Source: Diphasiastrum complanatum
Taxonomy: Eukaryota > Streptophyta > Lycopodiopsida > Lycopodiales > Lycopodiaceae
Length of the DNA stretch: 64,000 nucleotides
Direction: 5' to 3'
Assembly: GCA_029204225.1 (NCBI GenBank)
Contig: CM055099.1
Coordinates: 68,629,084-68,693,083, forward strand
The notes beneath the pieces are model-generated. The model did not search any database, was not told the origin of the DNA, and saw only the letters and a program-made list of their open reading frames with translations. The position numbers were made by a program, and so were the translations under genes. Shown in pieces: positions 10,611 to 22,372 of the stretch; within the stretch, counting starts at the first letter, position 1; each line of letters starts with the position of its first letter.

Positions 10611-11268
10611 TGTGAAAATTGTCCACATTTCCTAGCTAGTTTGAGGCCTAAATTGGCAGTTTTTGTACATAGTGTTGGATCTAGCATTTCACACGTGTGA
10701 AAAAAAACGTAGATACTTTCATTTTAGAATATATTTCATGTTGAAGAAGTCTCAAAATTCAGGACCTTCGAAATGACACCAAAATCATGTTATTTGGACA
10801 TATAGGCCAAAATTGGCTATTTTAGGCTACTGGTGTCCTAAATTTGGGTCCTAAGTTCTAGAGAGAGGAGAAAGAGAGTCATCTCTCTCACCTATATTAG
10901 GCTGAAATTCGTGGAGAATAGGTTGGAGAAACTTTTTGTATTGTTGAGAGAGATCAATAGATCATTGTCACAGTTTCTTCCTCCATTGAGAGCATTGCTT
11001 TGTGTATTGTCTTCAAGCTTTTGTGTATGATCTTAAGAGGTTTCCAAAAGTGGTAGGCTGCTGTTGTAGGGCTGGTATGTTGTTGTTTTTGGCTGCCATC
11101 AATACCTTTTATTAGTTTCTTTTGTCTCTTGAATGCTTTGTCAAGTTCATGTGTATCAAAGATAGAATTAGGATGCTTTGCCATTTCTAGCTTTTGTAGC
11201 TTGTTGTGCAAAGATCTTAGCCAAGTATTTTGGGAGTTTGGATCCATTCAAGATCAACTTTTTTCACA
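10611..11268 (+). repeat. 3' LTR of copia NA1
   Basis: 658 bp. It begins TGTGAAAATTG directly after the purine-rich GATGAAGAGAGTG (polypurine tract) and ends CTTTTTTCACA, giving terminal inverted repeats. It contains the palindromic box TTTCACACGTGTGAAA at 10687-10702 and a TATA-like TATATTAGG near 10892. No copy of the 5' LTR is in the window. A 97-residue minus frame in the LTR (10954-11247) is probably chance. Confidence 0.8.
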
Positions 11269-12540
11269 GATTTTGGGGTAGGAAAATTTAGTTTTCTATA
11301 TTTTTTTTGTGTTTGGACTGTTCCAAGCTAGCGGAGGAGGTGTGAGAGGGTAGAGGAGGCCCTGAATAGCCTCTAAGGGCTTGACATCCAAACCAAAATC
11401 TAGAAAACCCCAAAAAAACACACCAATCTGTATTTTGGAGGGGAAAAGAGCCAAATTTTCCATCAAATTTTGCTTTTTTCAAAACCAGTGAGAGTTAACC
11501 CTCGCACGACTGGCAGCAACTCCACGATACTGTCCCAGACCTGCATAGAAGCTTGCGAGAGTTAGTTTTAAGCAGATTGCAAAAATTAGAGGAAAAATTA
11601 TAAAAATTTAAAAAACCCTTGTAAATAATTATAAATTTTTAAATTTCCATAAGAACTCTCGTAGAGCTCTCTAAAGTTCCATCTCAGTGAGACAAGGACA
11701 CAGAGAAGCTTGCAAGAGTTAGTTCCCAGTGCAAGTGCCAGTGCGAAGGTTCCCAGAGAGAAAAATGAGCGAAAATCCATTAGAACCCTCGCAGACACAA
11801 AAATTTTCAGTTCTAATGGTCAAGAACCCTCGCAGAGAATTCTGAAGTTCCATCTCAATGAGATCAGGACACAGAAGAGTCTACGAGAGTTAGTTTGATT
11901 CCAGTGAGTAGAAAATTGGATTAAGTACTAAAAAATCACTAAACTTTGAAGATCCAGAATATCATTTTTCATCAGTGATGAAGTCACTCTCGCAGACCAC
12001 TCCAATCGATCCAAAATATCATTTTTCATTGATGATGAAGTCTGCGAGAGTTAATACTGATTATTGGTGAAGATCAGGCCAAAATAGTGGTATTGAACCC
12101 TTGCAAACAGTGAAATTTTCACTTTATGCGAGAGTTGACCTTTGCAGAGATTTTCAAAGTCAGATCTATATTAGATGCAGCTCTCGTAATCCTTGCGAGA
12201 GTTACTTTCTAGCAATCTGAGAAAAATCAAATTTTTTGACTGAAAATCAGTGAAAAAACCCTCTCACAGTCAACCCTCGCACAAGTAACCCTCGTAGACT
12301 AGATCAGTAGTTACATTTGCAATAGATCTAGTTACTATCAAAATCTCAAGCCAATTGGAACAAGGATCAAGAAGATATCAAGGAAAAACCACCGTAAGAG
12401 GCCTGATTTCTCACTATCGACCTATCAAATTGATCAGATCCACAAGATCTAGATTGCAAACAACTGTACCAGCAAGATCCAACATACTTGGACCCTATCG
12501 CCAAATGAATTTGAGATCCGGATGATCAATCACAAGAAGA
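11269..12540 (+). other. gypsy-like leader with CTCGCAGAG motifs
   Basis: No gene. The stretch 11490-12300 carries many scattered copies of CCCTCGCAGA and its complement-like TTGCGAGAGTTA. The same vocabulary appears at 27.9-28.2 kb, so both are likely parts of LTR or leader sequence of one gypsy family. The gag that follows at about 12568 supports this. LTR ends were not found. Confidence 0.5.
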
Positions 12541-12567
12541 GCAGTAAATCAAGCACCAAATCTTCCT

Positions 12568-12850
12568 AGAGTAGCAGCTGCACAAATCGAGGCAGAGGCA
12601 GAACCAGCACCGATGGATCCAATGGGTCAACCTGTACCTGTCACACCATTGCAAGCAGTTCGAAGGGCACCACAGATGGAGATTACAAAGTACGATGGAT
12701 CATCAAATCCCATCAGATTCTTTTAGATCTACGAGCAAGCTTGCGAGATCTACGGCGATCGGACACTTGTAGAAAAATTGATGTTGTTTTCCATGTCTCT
12801 TTCTCCAAAAAAATGGAGGGAGACATACGATAGTTATAGGGCGAGGCGTT
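12568..12850 (+). pseudogene. gypsy gag N-terminal fragment
   Basis: The frame reads AEAEPAPMDPMGQPVPVTPL, then ITKYDGSSNPIRFF, a stop, YEQACEICGDRTLVEKLMLF and SLSPKKWRETYDSYRA. This is the start of the plant retrotransposon gag domain (fold around FDGxxNP, W in the next helix). It breaks off at about 12850, after which the sequence is unrelated G-rich and GA-repeat DNA. The complementary C-terminal part of a similar gag sits at 26325-27330, so the two may be halves of one element split by later insertions. That is inference. Confidence 0.7.
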
Positions 12851-12958
12851 TTGAGTTAGGGTTAGGGGGAGGGCCTATGGGTCTGGAGTTGGTTTATGGG
12901 GAGGAGAGGTGGGAAATAGGGGTTAGGTGTGAAAGAAGAGAGATAGAGGGGGGTTGAT

Positions 12959-13768
<810 letters not shown>

Positions 13769-14560
13769 TCAATAATACCCATAAGGGTATGGTGGCCATT
13801 TCGGATAACCTTGTTCATTGACAATTGGGTAGTCGAGGTATGCCATCGGAGGATCCCAAGATAAATCTTGATGATATAATGGATCCTCATACGTCGGCGC
13901 AACTGGTCTCAATGACATGGACTCCCCCAAATCATAATGTGGATATGACGTGGTTGCTTGATGCTCTTGTCTGTCTAGGTATTCGAAGTATGCATCAATT
14001 TGACGACTTTCCTCAGCAGTCAATATCATAGATTTAGGACAAGGCTTTGTCATTGTATGTGCTGATTCTTGCTGTACAATTGGCCGTTTTGGGCTTGGAT
14101 TCCCTGGATTTGGCCTTTGAAGAATGGATATACCCCGGATTGGTGTTGATTTGGGGGTCTGTTGAATCGTGGAACAATTAGACTTTGGTTGAATCTTGCT
14201 CGTTGAGGTGGCAATCATCAACTTTAGTCTTCTCTTGGTCATTGCACTTCCCTGTTGAAGGCTGCGTGATGGCACTGTTCCTTGGATCTTGTGTTGAATT
14301 GCCTTCAAGTTGCTCTGTTGACGCTAGTCCCCTTTGAAATTCATCACTAAGAATTCTTTGTAGTGATTGCGCCAAGAGACTTGGTAAAATCCATTGGACT
14401 TCATCCTATGCCAATTTCTTGACTTCCTTAGTTACCATTGGTGTGATGGATTCTACCATCTCTGTCTTCTGTGATGGTTTTACTTGTTTGCCCGAGGGTA
14501 TCTTTGCGTACTTGGGGACTTTTGCCAGATTGTCCTCTTCGTCACTTGTTTCAACCCGGT
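13769..14560 (-). pseudogene. unassigned Pro/Gln-rich ORF, probably element-derived
   Basis: A 179-residue minus frame (13769-14308) follows a 65-residue frame in another phase (14178-14375). The readings are rich in Pro, Gln, Ser and Lys (STSKIQPKSN, RPNPGNPSPKRP) and end in Tyr/Pro-rich PKWPPYPYGYY. Middle residues show AEESRQIDAYFEYLDRQEHQ, a possible helix. I recognise no family. The composition resembles linker regions of gypsy gag or pol, and the whole neighbourhood is element debris, but no diagnostic motif is present. It may be broken by a frameshift near 14310. Confidence 0.4.
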
Positions 14561-15295
14561 GGCACTAAGATTTTTCTTTTGTAGTACGTTCGAGGTGGAA
14601 GGGTTACCCTAGGTGCATGTCGGTATACATAGGCCAAATGCCTCCTGGATATTTGTGAAAAAATACCTGTACAGGTGCCCACTTCTGCTCCTTGAGGCAG
14701 CGCTTGATTGTAAGTGTGCCGAATCACAGTTTTGCAAGCAAAAACTTGCTACTACACAACGGTAATCATAGCAAGTTGTAAACATTCATTCCTAATCGTA
14801 AAGTACAACAAAAGACCTTCATAATCAGCGAGTTAGCATTCTTCATAGTGTTCTCACCTTAGGTTGCAGTATCGTTCACACGATTGCACATCCAGTAGCA
14901 TTCACGAGTATTCCTCTTTAATAGCAATCACCATAAAGAAAAGCACCAGTAGAGCATGGCTGAAGGAGAGAGAGAGAAAAGCAGGAAAGTATGAGAGAAA
15001 GTGAATAGGGTTTTGTGACTTCCCTCTTTATAGAATCAGAGGACACTTAGGTGTACTAAGTGCAAATAACTGTCCACCGTTAGATTCACTGTTCAGAATG
15101 TGCACAGATCTTGGCCCTTGGAAAGACTACCAACTTTTTCACCACTTTTTTTTTTTTTTTAACAAAAATGGGGTCTTCTATCATAGCAAGGCATTTTTCT
15201 TCCGCCCCGACTAGTAAAAAGGGTTATTACACGACATTTGCATTCTACAGAGGTTTGCGAAGTAAATAGAGTAATATATTTACATAACAGAGCCC

Positions 15296-15297
<2 letters not shown>
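14561..15297. other. leader-like sequence, no gene
   Basis: No gene is supported. A T run lies at 15147-15161. The preceding 14.9-15.1 kb, with GA-rich patches, resembles LTR/leader DNA, but no ends were found. Confidence 0.4.

Positions 15298-15385
<88 letters not shown>
15298..15385. repeat. (AG)44 microsatellite
   Basis: About 88 bp of uninterrupted AG repeat, directly followed by the GTAGGC-rich degenerate repeat. Confidence 0.98.
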
Positions 15386-15387
<2 letters not shown>

Positions 15388-16450
15388 ATGTAGGCTTGGG
15401 ACTTGCCATGTGGAAAGCCATGCAGGACTACCATAGGCTTGTGTAGTAGGCCACATAGGCATGTCATAGGTCTGCTATCTACCAAGCATGTTGCAGACTA
15501 CCACGTGACAAGCCATGTCGACCTACCACATGTAGGCAAACTTGGGGTCACGTAGTTTTAAGATAGGCGTGCGTGGCAAGGCAACCAGGCTCTATCACGT
15601 AGGCTTGAGTGGACATAGAAAGAGAGAAAAAAAAAAATTGGGGCTCGAAAGTTGTCACATCGCAAGCCTCGTAGGCTTGCCATCTTGGGACTGGCCATGA
15701 GGCAAGCCACATAGGCCTACCATAGGCTTGTGTGGCTTGCCACATGGCCTACCATAGGTTTGTGTAGGCCACATAGGCCTACTATCTTCCAAGCCTATCA
15801 TATGTTACCACATGGCAATCCACGTAGGCCTACTACATGGCAAATTGTGCAAGCTTGGGGTTTGCCACATGGCAAGCCATGTAGGCCTACCATAGGCTTG
15901 TGCAAGCTCTGCCATGTAAGCCTGAGTGGACCTAGAGAGAGAGATATATATAGAGAGATGGGCTCGAAAGCTGACACGTGGCAAGCCATGTAGGCCTATC
16001 ATAGGCTTGCATGGATAGGCATGGCATAGGCCTCATGTATGCCATGCAAGCAGGATGCTACATAGGCTTGTGTGGCAAGCCAATCAGGCTCTGCCATGTA
16101 GGCTTGAGTGGACTTAGAGAGAGAAAGAGGTGGGGCTCGAAGCTACCATGTGGCAAGCCATGTAGGCCTGCCAGGTGAAAAACCATGTAGGATTGGTGCT
16201 TTCCATGTTGTAACCCACATAGGACTACCATAGACTATGTAGCAGGCCACATAGGCCTGTCATAGATCTACTATTTGCCAATCTTGTCGCAGGCTGCCAC
16301 GTGGAAAGCCACGTAGGTCTACAATGTGGCAAGTCCTACAAGCTTAGGGTTTGCCACGTGGCAACAAACCACGTAGGTCTAATACCATAGGCTTGTGTGG
16401 CAAGCCAACCAGGCTTTGCCATGTAGGCCTGAGTGGATCTAGAGAGGGCT
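15386..16450. repeat. degenerate satellite-like repeat with GTAGGCCTAC core
   Basis: About 1.06 kb built from variants of CCATGTAGGCCTACCATAGG and GGCTTGTGTGGCAAGCC. A recurring unit end, GAGTGGACCTAGAGAGAG-like, occurs near 15,610, 15,930, 16,110 and 16,433 and is three times followed by GGGGCTCGAAAGCT-like sequence. Unit lengths are therefore about 180-325 bp and uneven. Many words are self-complementary (GTAGGCCTAC, GGCTTGCC). The right edge cuts into the copia LTR remnant at 16451. Confidence 0.75.
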
Positions 16451-16543
16451 TTATTTACAAATATAATCTATCTCTAAGCTAGAATTTCATGTTGGCCTCA
16501 AAATTGTCAAAATAGATCAACCAAACTAGTTGAATTTTTCACA
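16451..16543 (-). repeat. 3' LTR remnant of copia NA2
   Basis: 93 bp matching the start of the LTR at 62970-63062 (GAATTTCAT, TTGGCCTCAAAATTG, ATAGATCAAC, AACTAGTTGAATTTTTCACA). It follows the polypurine GAAGAGGGAG read on the minus strand, and is then cut off by the satellite-like repeat. Confidence 0.85.
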
Positions 16544-17438
16544 CTCCCTCTTCAACTAGTTTTAGCATAGATTTGACTACACTACTTTGATCCATCTTAA
16601 GAATGATCTCCATCCTAAGTATAGACCTCTTTTCTATAGTTTTATAATAGCTTTCATAATTAATATAGAGAATAGTGTCCACATTGGATGCTTCACTATT
16701 TCTTACATCAATTTTACTTATCAAGATGTCACTAGAACATGAAGAACCAAAAAGAATGTAAATGAAATGATTACTCCATGCTTCAACTTTGAAATCTCTA
16801 TAAAAGAATAGCAAACAAACAATAAATGTGATAATCAACTAATTCTTGCATGTCTCGTCCATCTTTCTCCTTCCTTGATATGTCTTCACCATGAAAATCC
16901 ATGAATGAGCCACTCGATGACTTGACCATGAATGAGTGATATAATGAGCCTCCCTTAGTTTCATTTCCATCATCAAAACTAGCCAAGAATGCTAGTACAA
17001 TTCCAACATCAAAATGATGCAAAAGAATGTAGCTAGCTTCACCATATCTTGACAATTTGCACACATGCACATGAAATTACTTAAACATGAGGTAGAAGAA
17101 GTACAGTAAACTTGAAAAATACTTCCTTGCTGGTCCCTTGACCTTATTTGAGTCTTCAATAACTTGCAAAAACTGATCCAAAGTATCTTTTCCCCTTGAC
17201 TTCCCTTTCATGCTCTTGACTAGCTCCAGATTGCCACTTTCTCTTTTGTGTTGTTGAAGCCCTTTGAGATCAACCTCTTGATCTTCCACTTGACCATAAA
17301 AGCCATTAAACAAATTTTTTTTTTTCCAAATCCATTAGTTGCATCCATTCCTTGAAAAACACCATTCAGTTGCATAGTATTATCTACACAAGAAGATTCA
17401 CCATAATATGTGAGAAATACAAAATGCGTAACTTCCAC
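16544..17438 (-). pseudogene. module replacing RT in copia NA2
   Basis: It lies exactly where RT and RNase H belong, between the integrase ORF and the polypurine tract. It shows no YVDD and no RNase H motif. Read on the minus strand it contains VDLKGLQQHKRESGNLELVK and LDQFLQVIEDSNKVKGPARK, matching NA1, then after a frame change SYILLHHFDVGIVLAFLASF, a TTTGCTATTCTTTTATAG stretch, RNSEASNVDTILYINY, and finally SMLKLVEEGV, the same last residues as the intact copia at 52470. The first and last parts are thus copia, with foreign sequence between. Several stops and frame changes are present. Origin unknown. Confidence 0.6.
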
Positions 17439-18531
17439 TTACTTACCATTCTCATCATAAGTGAGCCTCAAAGGTTGTTGCCTTTGCCTTGATGTCCTCC
17501 TTGGCTTTTGATTTGAAGTAGGCTCTCCAACATCAACATCCAAAGTATCATCAATGTCATCAACATCAAGAATGTTAGATCCAATGTCCACACCACCACT
17601 TGAAGAAACATTTGGAAAGTTTCCTTGATAAAAAATGACATCTCTTCCAATGTCCACTTTCTTAGTTGAAGGAATAAAAACTTTGTAAGCCTTGCTCACC
17701 TCACTATAACCAAAAAATATACCTTTCCTTGAAGATGGATCCTCATTTGTCCTATCAACAAGAGTAATGTTGATATAGCAAATGCATCCAAAAGTTTTGA
17801 AAAACTTGACACTCGGCCTTCTACCAATCAAGACCTCAAAAGGGGTTTTTCCATCCAATACCACACTCGGCCATCTATTGCATAGAAAATTAGCACACAA
17901 CAATGCTTGATCCCAAAAGTATTTAGGAAGCTTTGCAGCTAACCTCATGGCTTTGGCTCCTTCACATAAGGTTCTATTATTCCTCTCGGCCACTCCATTT
18001 TGTTGTGGTGTCCTTGGGTTTGTGTACTTCCTCTTGATCCCATTTGCATCACAAAATGTTGTGAACTTGGTAAAAATGTATTCACCACCATTGTCACTCC
18101 TCGAGCACTTGATCTTTGTACAAAATTGGACCTCCCTTGCAATGTTGAACTTGAAAAAGACATCAAACATCTCATCTTTGCTCTTTAGTATATACACCCA
18201 ACAAAATCTACTAAAATCATTAGCAAAAGTCACATGCATCTTAGCACCTCCATTGCTAATTGTAGTAACATCATGAATATCCGAATGCATGAGTTGAACA
18301 GGCTTACTTGACCTTGATGCAGATCTCGTAAGGTAACCTACATGACTTTGATAAAGCACATTGCTCACAAACATGATTCAAGCTTGTTAAAAAATTGGGA
18401 AGACCAAAAAAAACTTGCCTCTTTGCCATCACCTCCAATGACTTGTAGTTGAGATGCCCCAATCTCTTGTGTCATACCTCTTGCATTGAAAATTTCTCCT
18501 TTGCCATACATCCAACTTGGTTAGCAAGAAC
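17439..18531 (-). pseudogene. copia integrase and GAG-pre-integrase of NA2
   Basis: The 311-residue frame 17439-18374 is a copia integrase core. The catalytic Asp is in LMHSDIHDVTT, the second in SRSDNGGEY and the Glu in NGVAERNNRT, so D-D-E is intact. It continues through FWDQALLCANFLCNRWPS and the C-terminal SSRKGIFFGYSEVSKAYK to LTYDENGK, where RT should start. Upstream, 18531 down to 18375, read in another frame, gives the zinc-binding HHCC region (WHKRLGHLNYKSLEV-like, then CEQCALSKS). The protein product is very close in order to residues 235-580 of the frame at 49120. The change of frame near 18375 disables it. Confidence 0.88.
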
Positions 18532-19607
18532 ACAAGCATTGTGAACCTCAAGGGAGGATGTCCTAAAATCTTAAAGGCCAATAGACTTATTGATTTATCA
18601 TTCACATAAAACAAGTTTTGAATCAACTTAAATGAAATCAAATTAGACTTGAAAATCAAAACTCGAAAACAATGGATCACATAAATTCAGTCACATACAT
18701 CAGAAGCACTGAGGGGTCAAGATGCCCCCCCACCCCCGCGAAGGATTTTTTTTTTTTCATTATGCAAAACCAATTGGCCTATGCCAATTACATATACATT
18801 GGATTCCAGAAAAAAGGGTCTCAAAATAGGAACATAAACTTACTTCTTTTCAATGGCTATGTGTTGATTTGCTTAGATAAGTGCTAGAAGAGAATTTTTG
18901 AGATAGTTTCAAATCTTGGTGATTTCTTTTGAAAGCATTTGTTGTTATTCAAAGGAGTGCTTTGTGCATTGAAACAGGTTGAAAGAGAAGATCAAGTCAT
19001 TGCTACATGTCAACCTCAGTTGGAGTCATGTTGGAAGCCAATGATAGGCTTACCTCAACTAACTATTCATTGTGGAAAGTGAGGATGGAGTCACTTCTTG
19101 AGATGAATGATGTTTTGGATATTGTTGTAGGTTTGGAGGAGAGACTAGCAACACAACAAGATCAAATGAGGTATGACAAGAGGGCCAAGAAGGCTCTACA
19201 AATGATAAAGATGAATGTTACCAATGAACTTCTCAAGGAAGTTGGTAAGTGCACATCATCTTTAGAAGCTTGGAATTCATTGAAGAAGCTTTATGAATCC
19301 AAGTCTACTTCTAGAGTGTTGACACTAAGAAGGCAAATCTTTTCTTGTTTGCAAAAGAATGAAGAAAGTCCAAATACTTTTGTTTTGAGAATGAAAGCAT
19401 TGAATGATGAGTTAGCTTGCATAGATGAAAGCATTAAGGAAAGAAAGCTTATTCAAGTGATTCTTAATGGCTTGTTGGATGCTCATGCTAACATTGTTCA
19501 AAGTATTGCTATTCAAAAGACTTTGCCAAGTTTGATGGATCTTCAAGAGATCTTGATCAATGAGGAATATAGGCTTCAAGCAAGAGGTGGATCTACATTA
19601 CAAGCAT
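18532..19607 (+). mobile_element. 1.06-kb insertion carrying a copia gag fragment, 8-bp duplication
   Basis: The minus-strand copia reading is interrupted between 18532 and 19607. ACAAGCAT occurs at both edges (18532-18539 and 19600-19607), and the host reading rejoins across it. The insert (18540-19599) has a 5' part of unknown origin, with a C run and T run near 18,725-18,760. From about 18,860 it has the leader and gag N-terminus of a plus-strand copia, nearly identical to 48,410-49,112. No terminal inverted repeats and no poly-A tail are seen. It could be a retroposed or filler-type insertion. Confidence 0.65.
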
Positions 19608-19747
19608 CAAGTCTGAACAATTTACCTTGCCTCTTCCTTTTGCAATCAATTCTTCTTGAGCTCCTTCTTGATCAACAAGCATCACCAACAAACTCCAGTT
19701 TGAATCCCTTGTCAAAAGCATTTGACTCACAACAAGAAGATTCTTAG
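19007..19747 (+). pseudogene. copia gag fragment within the insertion
   Basis: The first 195 or so residues are copia gag: VMLEANDRLTSTNYSLWKVR, EMNDVLDIVVGLEERLATQQ, then the UBN2-like helices NELLKEVGKCTSSLEAWNSL, RVLTLRRQIFSCLQ and LIQVILNGLLDAHANIVQSI. The zinc knuckle is missing because the insert ends at 19599. The last 50 codons are read into the minus-strand host protease DNA and are not gag. It keeps a GAGGAATATAGGCTTCAA segment that is deleted from the otherwise intact copy at 49112. Confidence 0.85.
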
Positions 19748-20006
19748 TGATAGATGGAATGAACAAAACATTTTTCAAATTCACATTCCTATAAGTAGAG
19801 AGGAAAATAGGAATTGTGCCAATCCCTTTGATTGCACACTCACCATCATTGGCCATGTAGATCACCTTCTTGTCACCTTCAAATGCCATCAATGATGAAT
19901 AATACTCCTCATGATATGTCATATGTGATGTAGCTCAACTATCAATCCACCAAGGATCAATATCTCCATGATTAACCAACAAGAAAGATGACATAACAAA
20001 AGCATT
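19608..20006 (-). pseudogene. copia protease of NA2
   Basis: Read from 20006 down: NAFVMSSFLLVNHGDIDPWW, then IDS followed by a stop in place of Gly, SHMTYHEEYYSSLMAF, ANDGECAIKGIGTIPIF and VLFIPSITKNLLVVSQML. This is copia retropepsin plus the start of the pre-integrase region. The stop just after the active-site Asp-Ser and a later frame change disable it. The upper edge coincides with an LTR end at 20007. Confidence 0.85.
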
Positions 20007-22360
20007 TGTTGGACTCTTTCCACGCCTCCCTAATCGATGCAATCAAGAGGGCAAAGACGGGGTTTGGATCTCCAACTGGGTGAGTTGTCGTGTAGTAGCA
20101 GGATTCGATCCAATGGGGAGGGGGTTAAACTATAGATTTAAATGGGATCTAAGCCTACCAAGGGTGTCAATCTTGGTATTGGATCTAGAAGTGGAATGGC
20201 TTAGATGAGGGGTGAAGCTTCTTCCTATCTTATTGGCTCTTTTTGGATTTTTGGTTTTTCTTTGGTCCTCTTCTTGGATCTTGGCTTTTTGGGATATCTC
20301 GGCTTCTTGAGCTCTAGATCTTTTCCTTTTGAGGCTTATCTTCTCAAGGGAGGGGAGCAATGGAAACAAATCCTACCTAATGGATCTTAATGATCACTCC
20401 AAATAGATTTCTATCACCTATTTTACTATTGTGTGATTTTTTGGATTAGGTTGAGCTAATGATCATTCAAATATGTGATAACATGATTAAATAACAACAT
20501 TCAAGCATTCATACATCCACAATCAATCACACAAGTGCAAAAAAGGAGGGCTGCACAAAGTAAGAAAAAGTGGAGAAGGATTAGCTTCTCTCTCCCAATC
20601 TCTATTCTTCACAATGAAAAGTGAATCCAAAATAGTGTCACATCCCTACTTATAAACAAAGCTAGGGTTAGGGTTTTTGGTTCACTCAAAAACCATGTGC
20701 CATAAGAACTTGACTATTTTAAAATGTTATAAACCAAATTGCATTTTAAACTACTTTGGGTCCTTTTTTATTTTTGACTTGGAGTAAAGATCTATTTCTA
20801 CTTCTCACGCCATTGGCTTAGGAGCACAATGCACCTTCTAAGGGTGTTTGATGTTATTTTACAAATAGATCCAAGTCATTATGCCGACTTGGCCATGCTT
20901 TTGTTCCCGTCGCCGTAAGATATGTTGGGGAAGCACTAGGCTTTGTCTTCGCTCATTGGCCATGGTCTGTGACTTGTCGACCTTCTGATATTGGTGTTCT
21001 TGGTAAATCTGGATTCTGGAACTCCTTTTCGGTTACTTTTCGACGCTCATTAATGTAGTTTGGCAGTTCGATTTGTTGGAAAGAGGTGTATAAAAGATAG
21101 GTCTAAAAGAATCGAATAAAAATAATTCGAATGACAAGAAAGAAAACTTATCGTGCGCAACGGAATAAACTATCTTCCTCTTTCTTCATGCATGACTACG
21201 TCTATCAATTTTGAACAAAACAATAGTGATAGAAATTACGTTCGATTAGTACTACAGTGATTACGTAGCCAAACATTTAAAGCATTGAATTATCAGACAA
21301 ATAATCAGTCGCAACGAATTACAGAAACACATACATTTTGAGACAAAGCTAAATGCAATAAGAAGATAGTATTGATTCAGTATGAAAGCGAAACAGATGT
21401 AAATGAGTACAACAAGTTTGCGGATCAAAGCCGTGTACTCTAGGCTATTTCTGAGCGACTAAAATATAAGTCTAAATTAAGCACAACTACTGATAAGCAA
21501 TAAGCGCAATAGCAATCTCTAATCAACTCTAAAGAATTGAGCTAGAATGCTCAAGAGTGTTCAAGCTCGCAGGCTTGAGAGAAAGCTAACTACTCAATAC
21601 TTGATCTGATCTTAGAATTAAGATGTTGAAATATGAATAGATATTTATACTACGCAATTAGAGCATCAAATGCGGCTACCAGTTGGCTGGAGTCTACTGG
21701 CATTCATCCAGTTCTTCTCAAAAGTTGCTTGATGATAAGTGGTGACATTTGGCTGTAAACAGTCTGTTTGCATAAATGAACGTAAACTGCCACGGGCGTA
21801 AAATACGACACTCTGCAGAATTGAATGTAAACTATCATCAGGGAGAAAGCGAAAAATGCGACTTTTGTAGAGTGTCGCAAAATCTCATTTCCTGAATATT
21901 GGGGTAGCCCCACACTTTGCCAAAGTCATTTTCTTAAGATTTGAGTCACTTTGAAAAAGGCAAAAAATGTGACATTGCACTTTACTCGCAATTATTGACA
22001 GACAAAAAATGCAAAAAACTTGACACTGTATTTTTACTTGCAATTTTTGACAGTGTCGCTTTAATAGAAAATTGACTGTAGTAAAAAGATGACAATGTCG
22101 AGTTTTGTAGTGAGAGAAAATTTCCGACACTGTTGTCAAACTCCGTGTATTTCTACAGATTGTATAAAAACACTTGTAATTCTGCAGACTGTGTAAAACA
22201 CGGGAGAATCCGCAGAACTGGATAAATAGTTGGATGAAGATTAAAAACCGATTAGTCGATTAGTAGGAAAGAGAATAATTCAACACGAGTCCTTCATTTG
22301 ATATCTATTAGGCTCTTTTGGCATATAGAATCTGTTAGAAGAATCTTTACTAGATTAACA
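20007..22360 (-). repeat. LTR copy A (3' LTR) of an element inside NA2
   Basis: The minus strand starts TGTTAATCTAGTAAAG at 22360, next to a polypurine-like GCAGTGGGGGCA, and ends GAGTCCAACA at 20007. About 800 bp is shared in the same orientation with 60034-60830. Copy A is interrupted by a 1212-bp solo LTR, so its own length is about 1137 bp. Flanks: GCATT at 20002-20006 against ACATT at 60831-60835. The internal region of this element would lie at 22361 and above. Confidence 0.65.
21074..22285 (-). repeat. solo LTR inserted in LTR copy A
   Basis: 1212 bp running TGTTGGAAAG to ATTCAACA. The flanks are CGATT and CGAGT, while the unoccupied site in copy B (near 60,750) reads CGATTCCTTCATTTG. 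Insertion with 5-bp target duplication and one later mutation is therefore supported from within the window. Its right part (GTGTATTTCTACAGA, TCTGCAGACTGTG) resembles the copia LTR at 42810-43954, which is on the minus strand, hence the strand given. Confidence 0.85.
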
Positions 22361-22372
22361 TGCCCCCACTGC
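22361..22372 (-). other. polypurine tract of the LTR-A element
   Basis: The minus strand reads GCAGTGGGGGCA immediately before the LTR start TGTTAATC. The position and G-rich composition fit a plus-strand primer. Confidence 0.55.

Larger units (their letters stand above)
8018..11268 (+). mobile_element. RT-less copia relic NA1 with captured module
   Basis: The left part is cut off by the gypsy insertion at 8017. What remains is copia protease, a remnant of the GAG-pre-integrase region, about 2.1 kb of non-retroviral sequence, a polypurine tract and a complete 3' LTR (10611-11268). Integrase, reverse transcriptase and RNase H are absent. The terminal 1 kb is related to the same position in the split copia at 16544-17438. 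I infer a non-autonomous copia that would need enzymes supplied in trans. Confidence 0.75.

Noticed and set aside
10954-11247. 97-residue minus-strand ORF
   Set aside because: Lies wholly inside the copia LTR, opposite strand, no domain.
12850-12875. GTTAGGGTTAGGG resembling telomere repeat
   Set aside because: Only two units and not the plant TTTAGGG register; chance level.
17439-17455. Strong splice donor-like GGTAAGTAAGT at the end of NA2 integrase
   Set aside because: The same position is coding in the intact relative (GGTAAGCAAGTAG reads GKQV), so the match is explained by the protein sequence.
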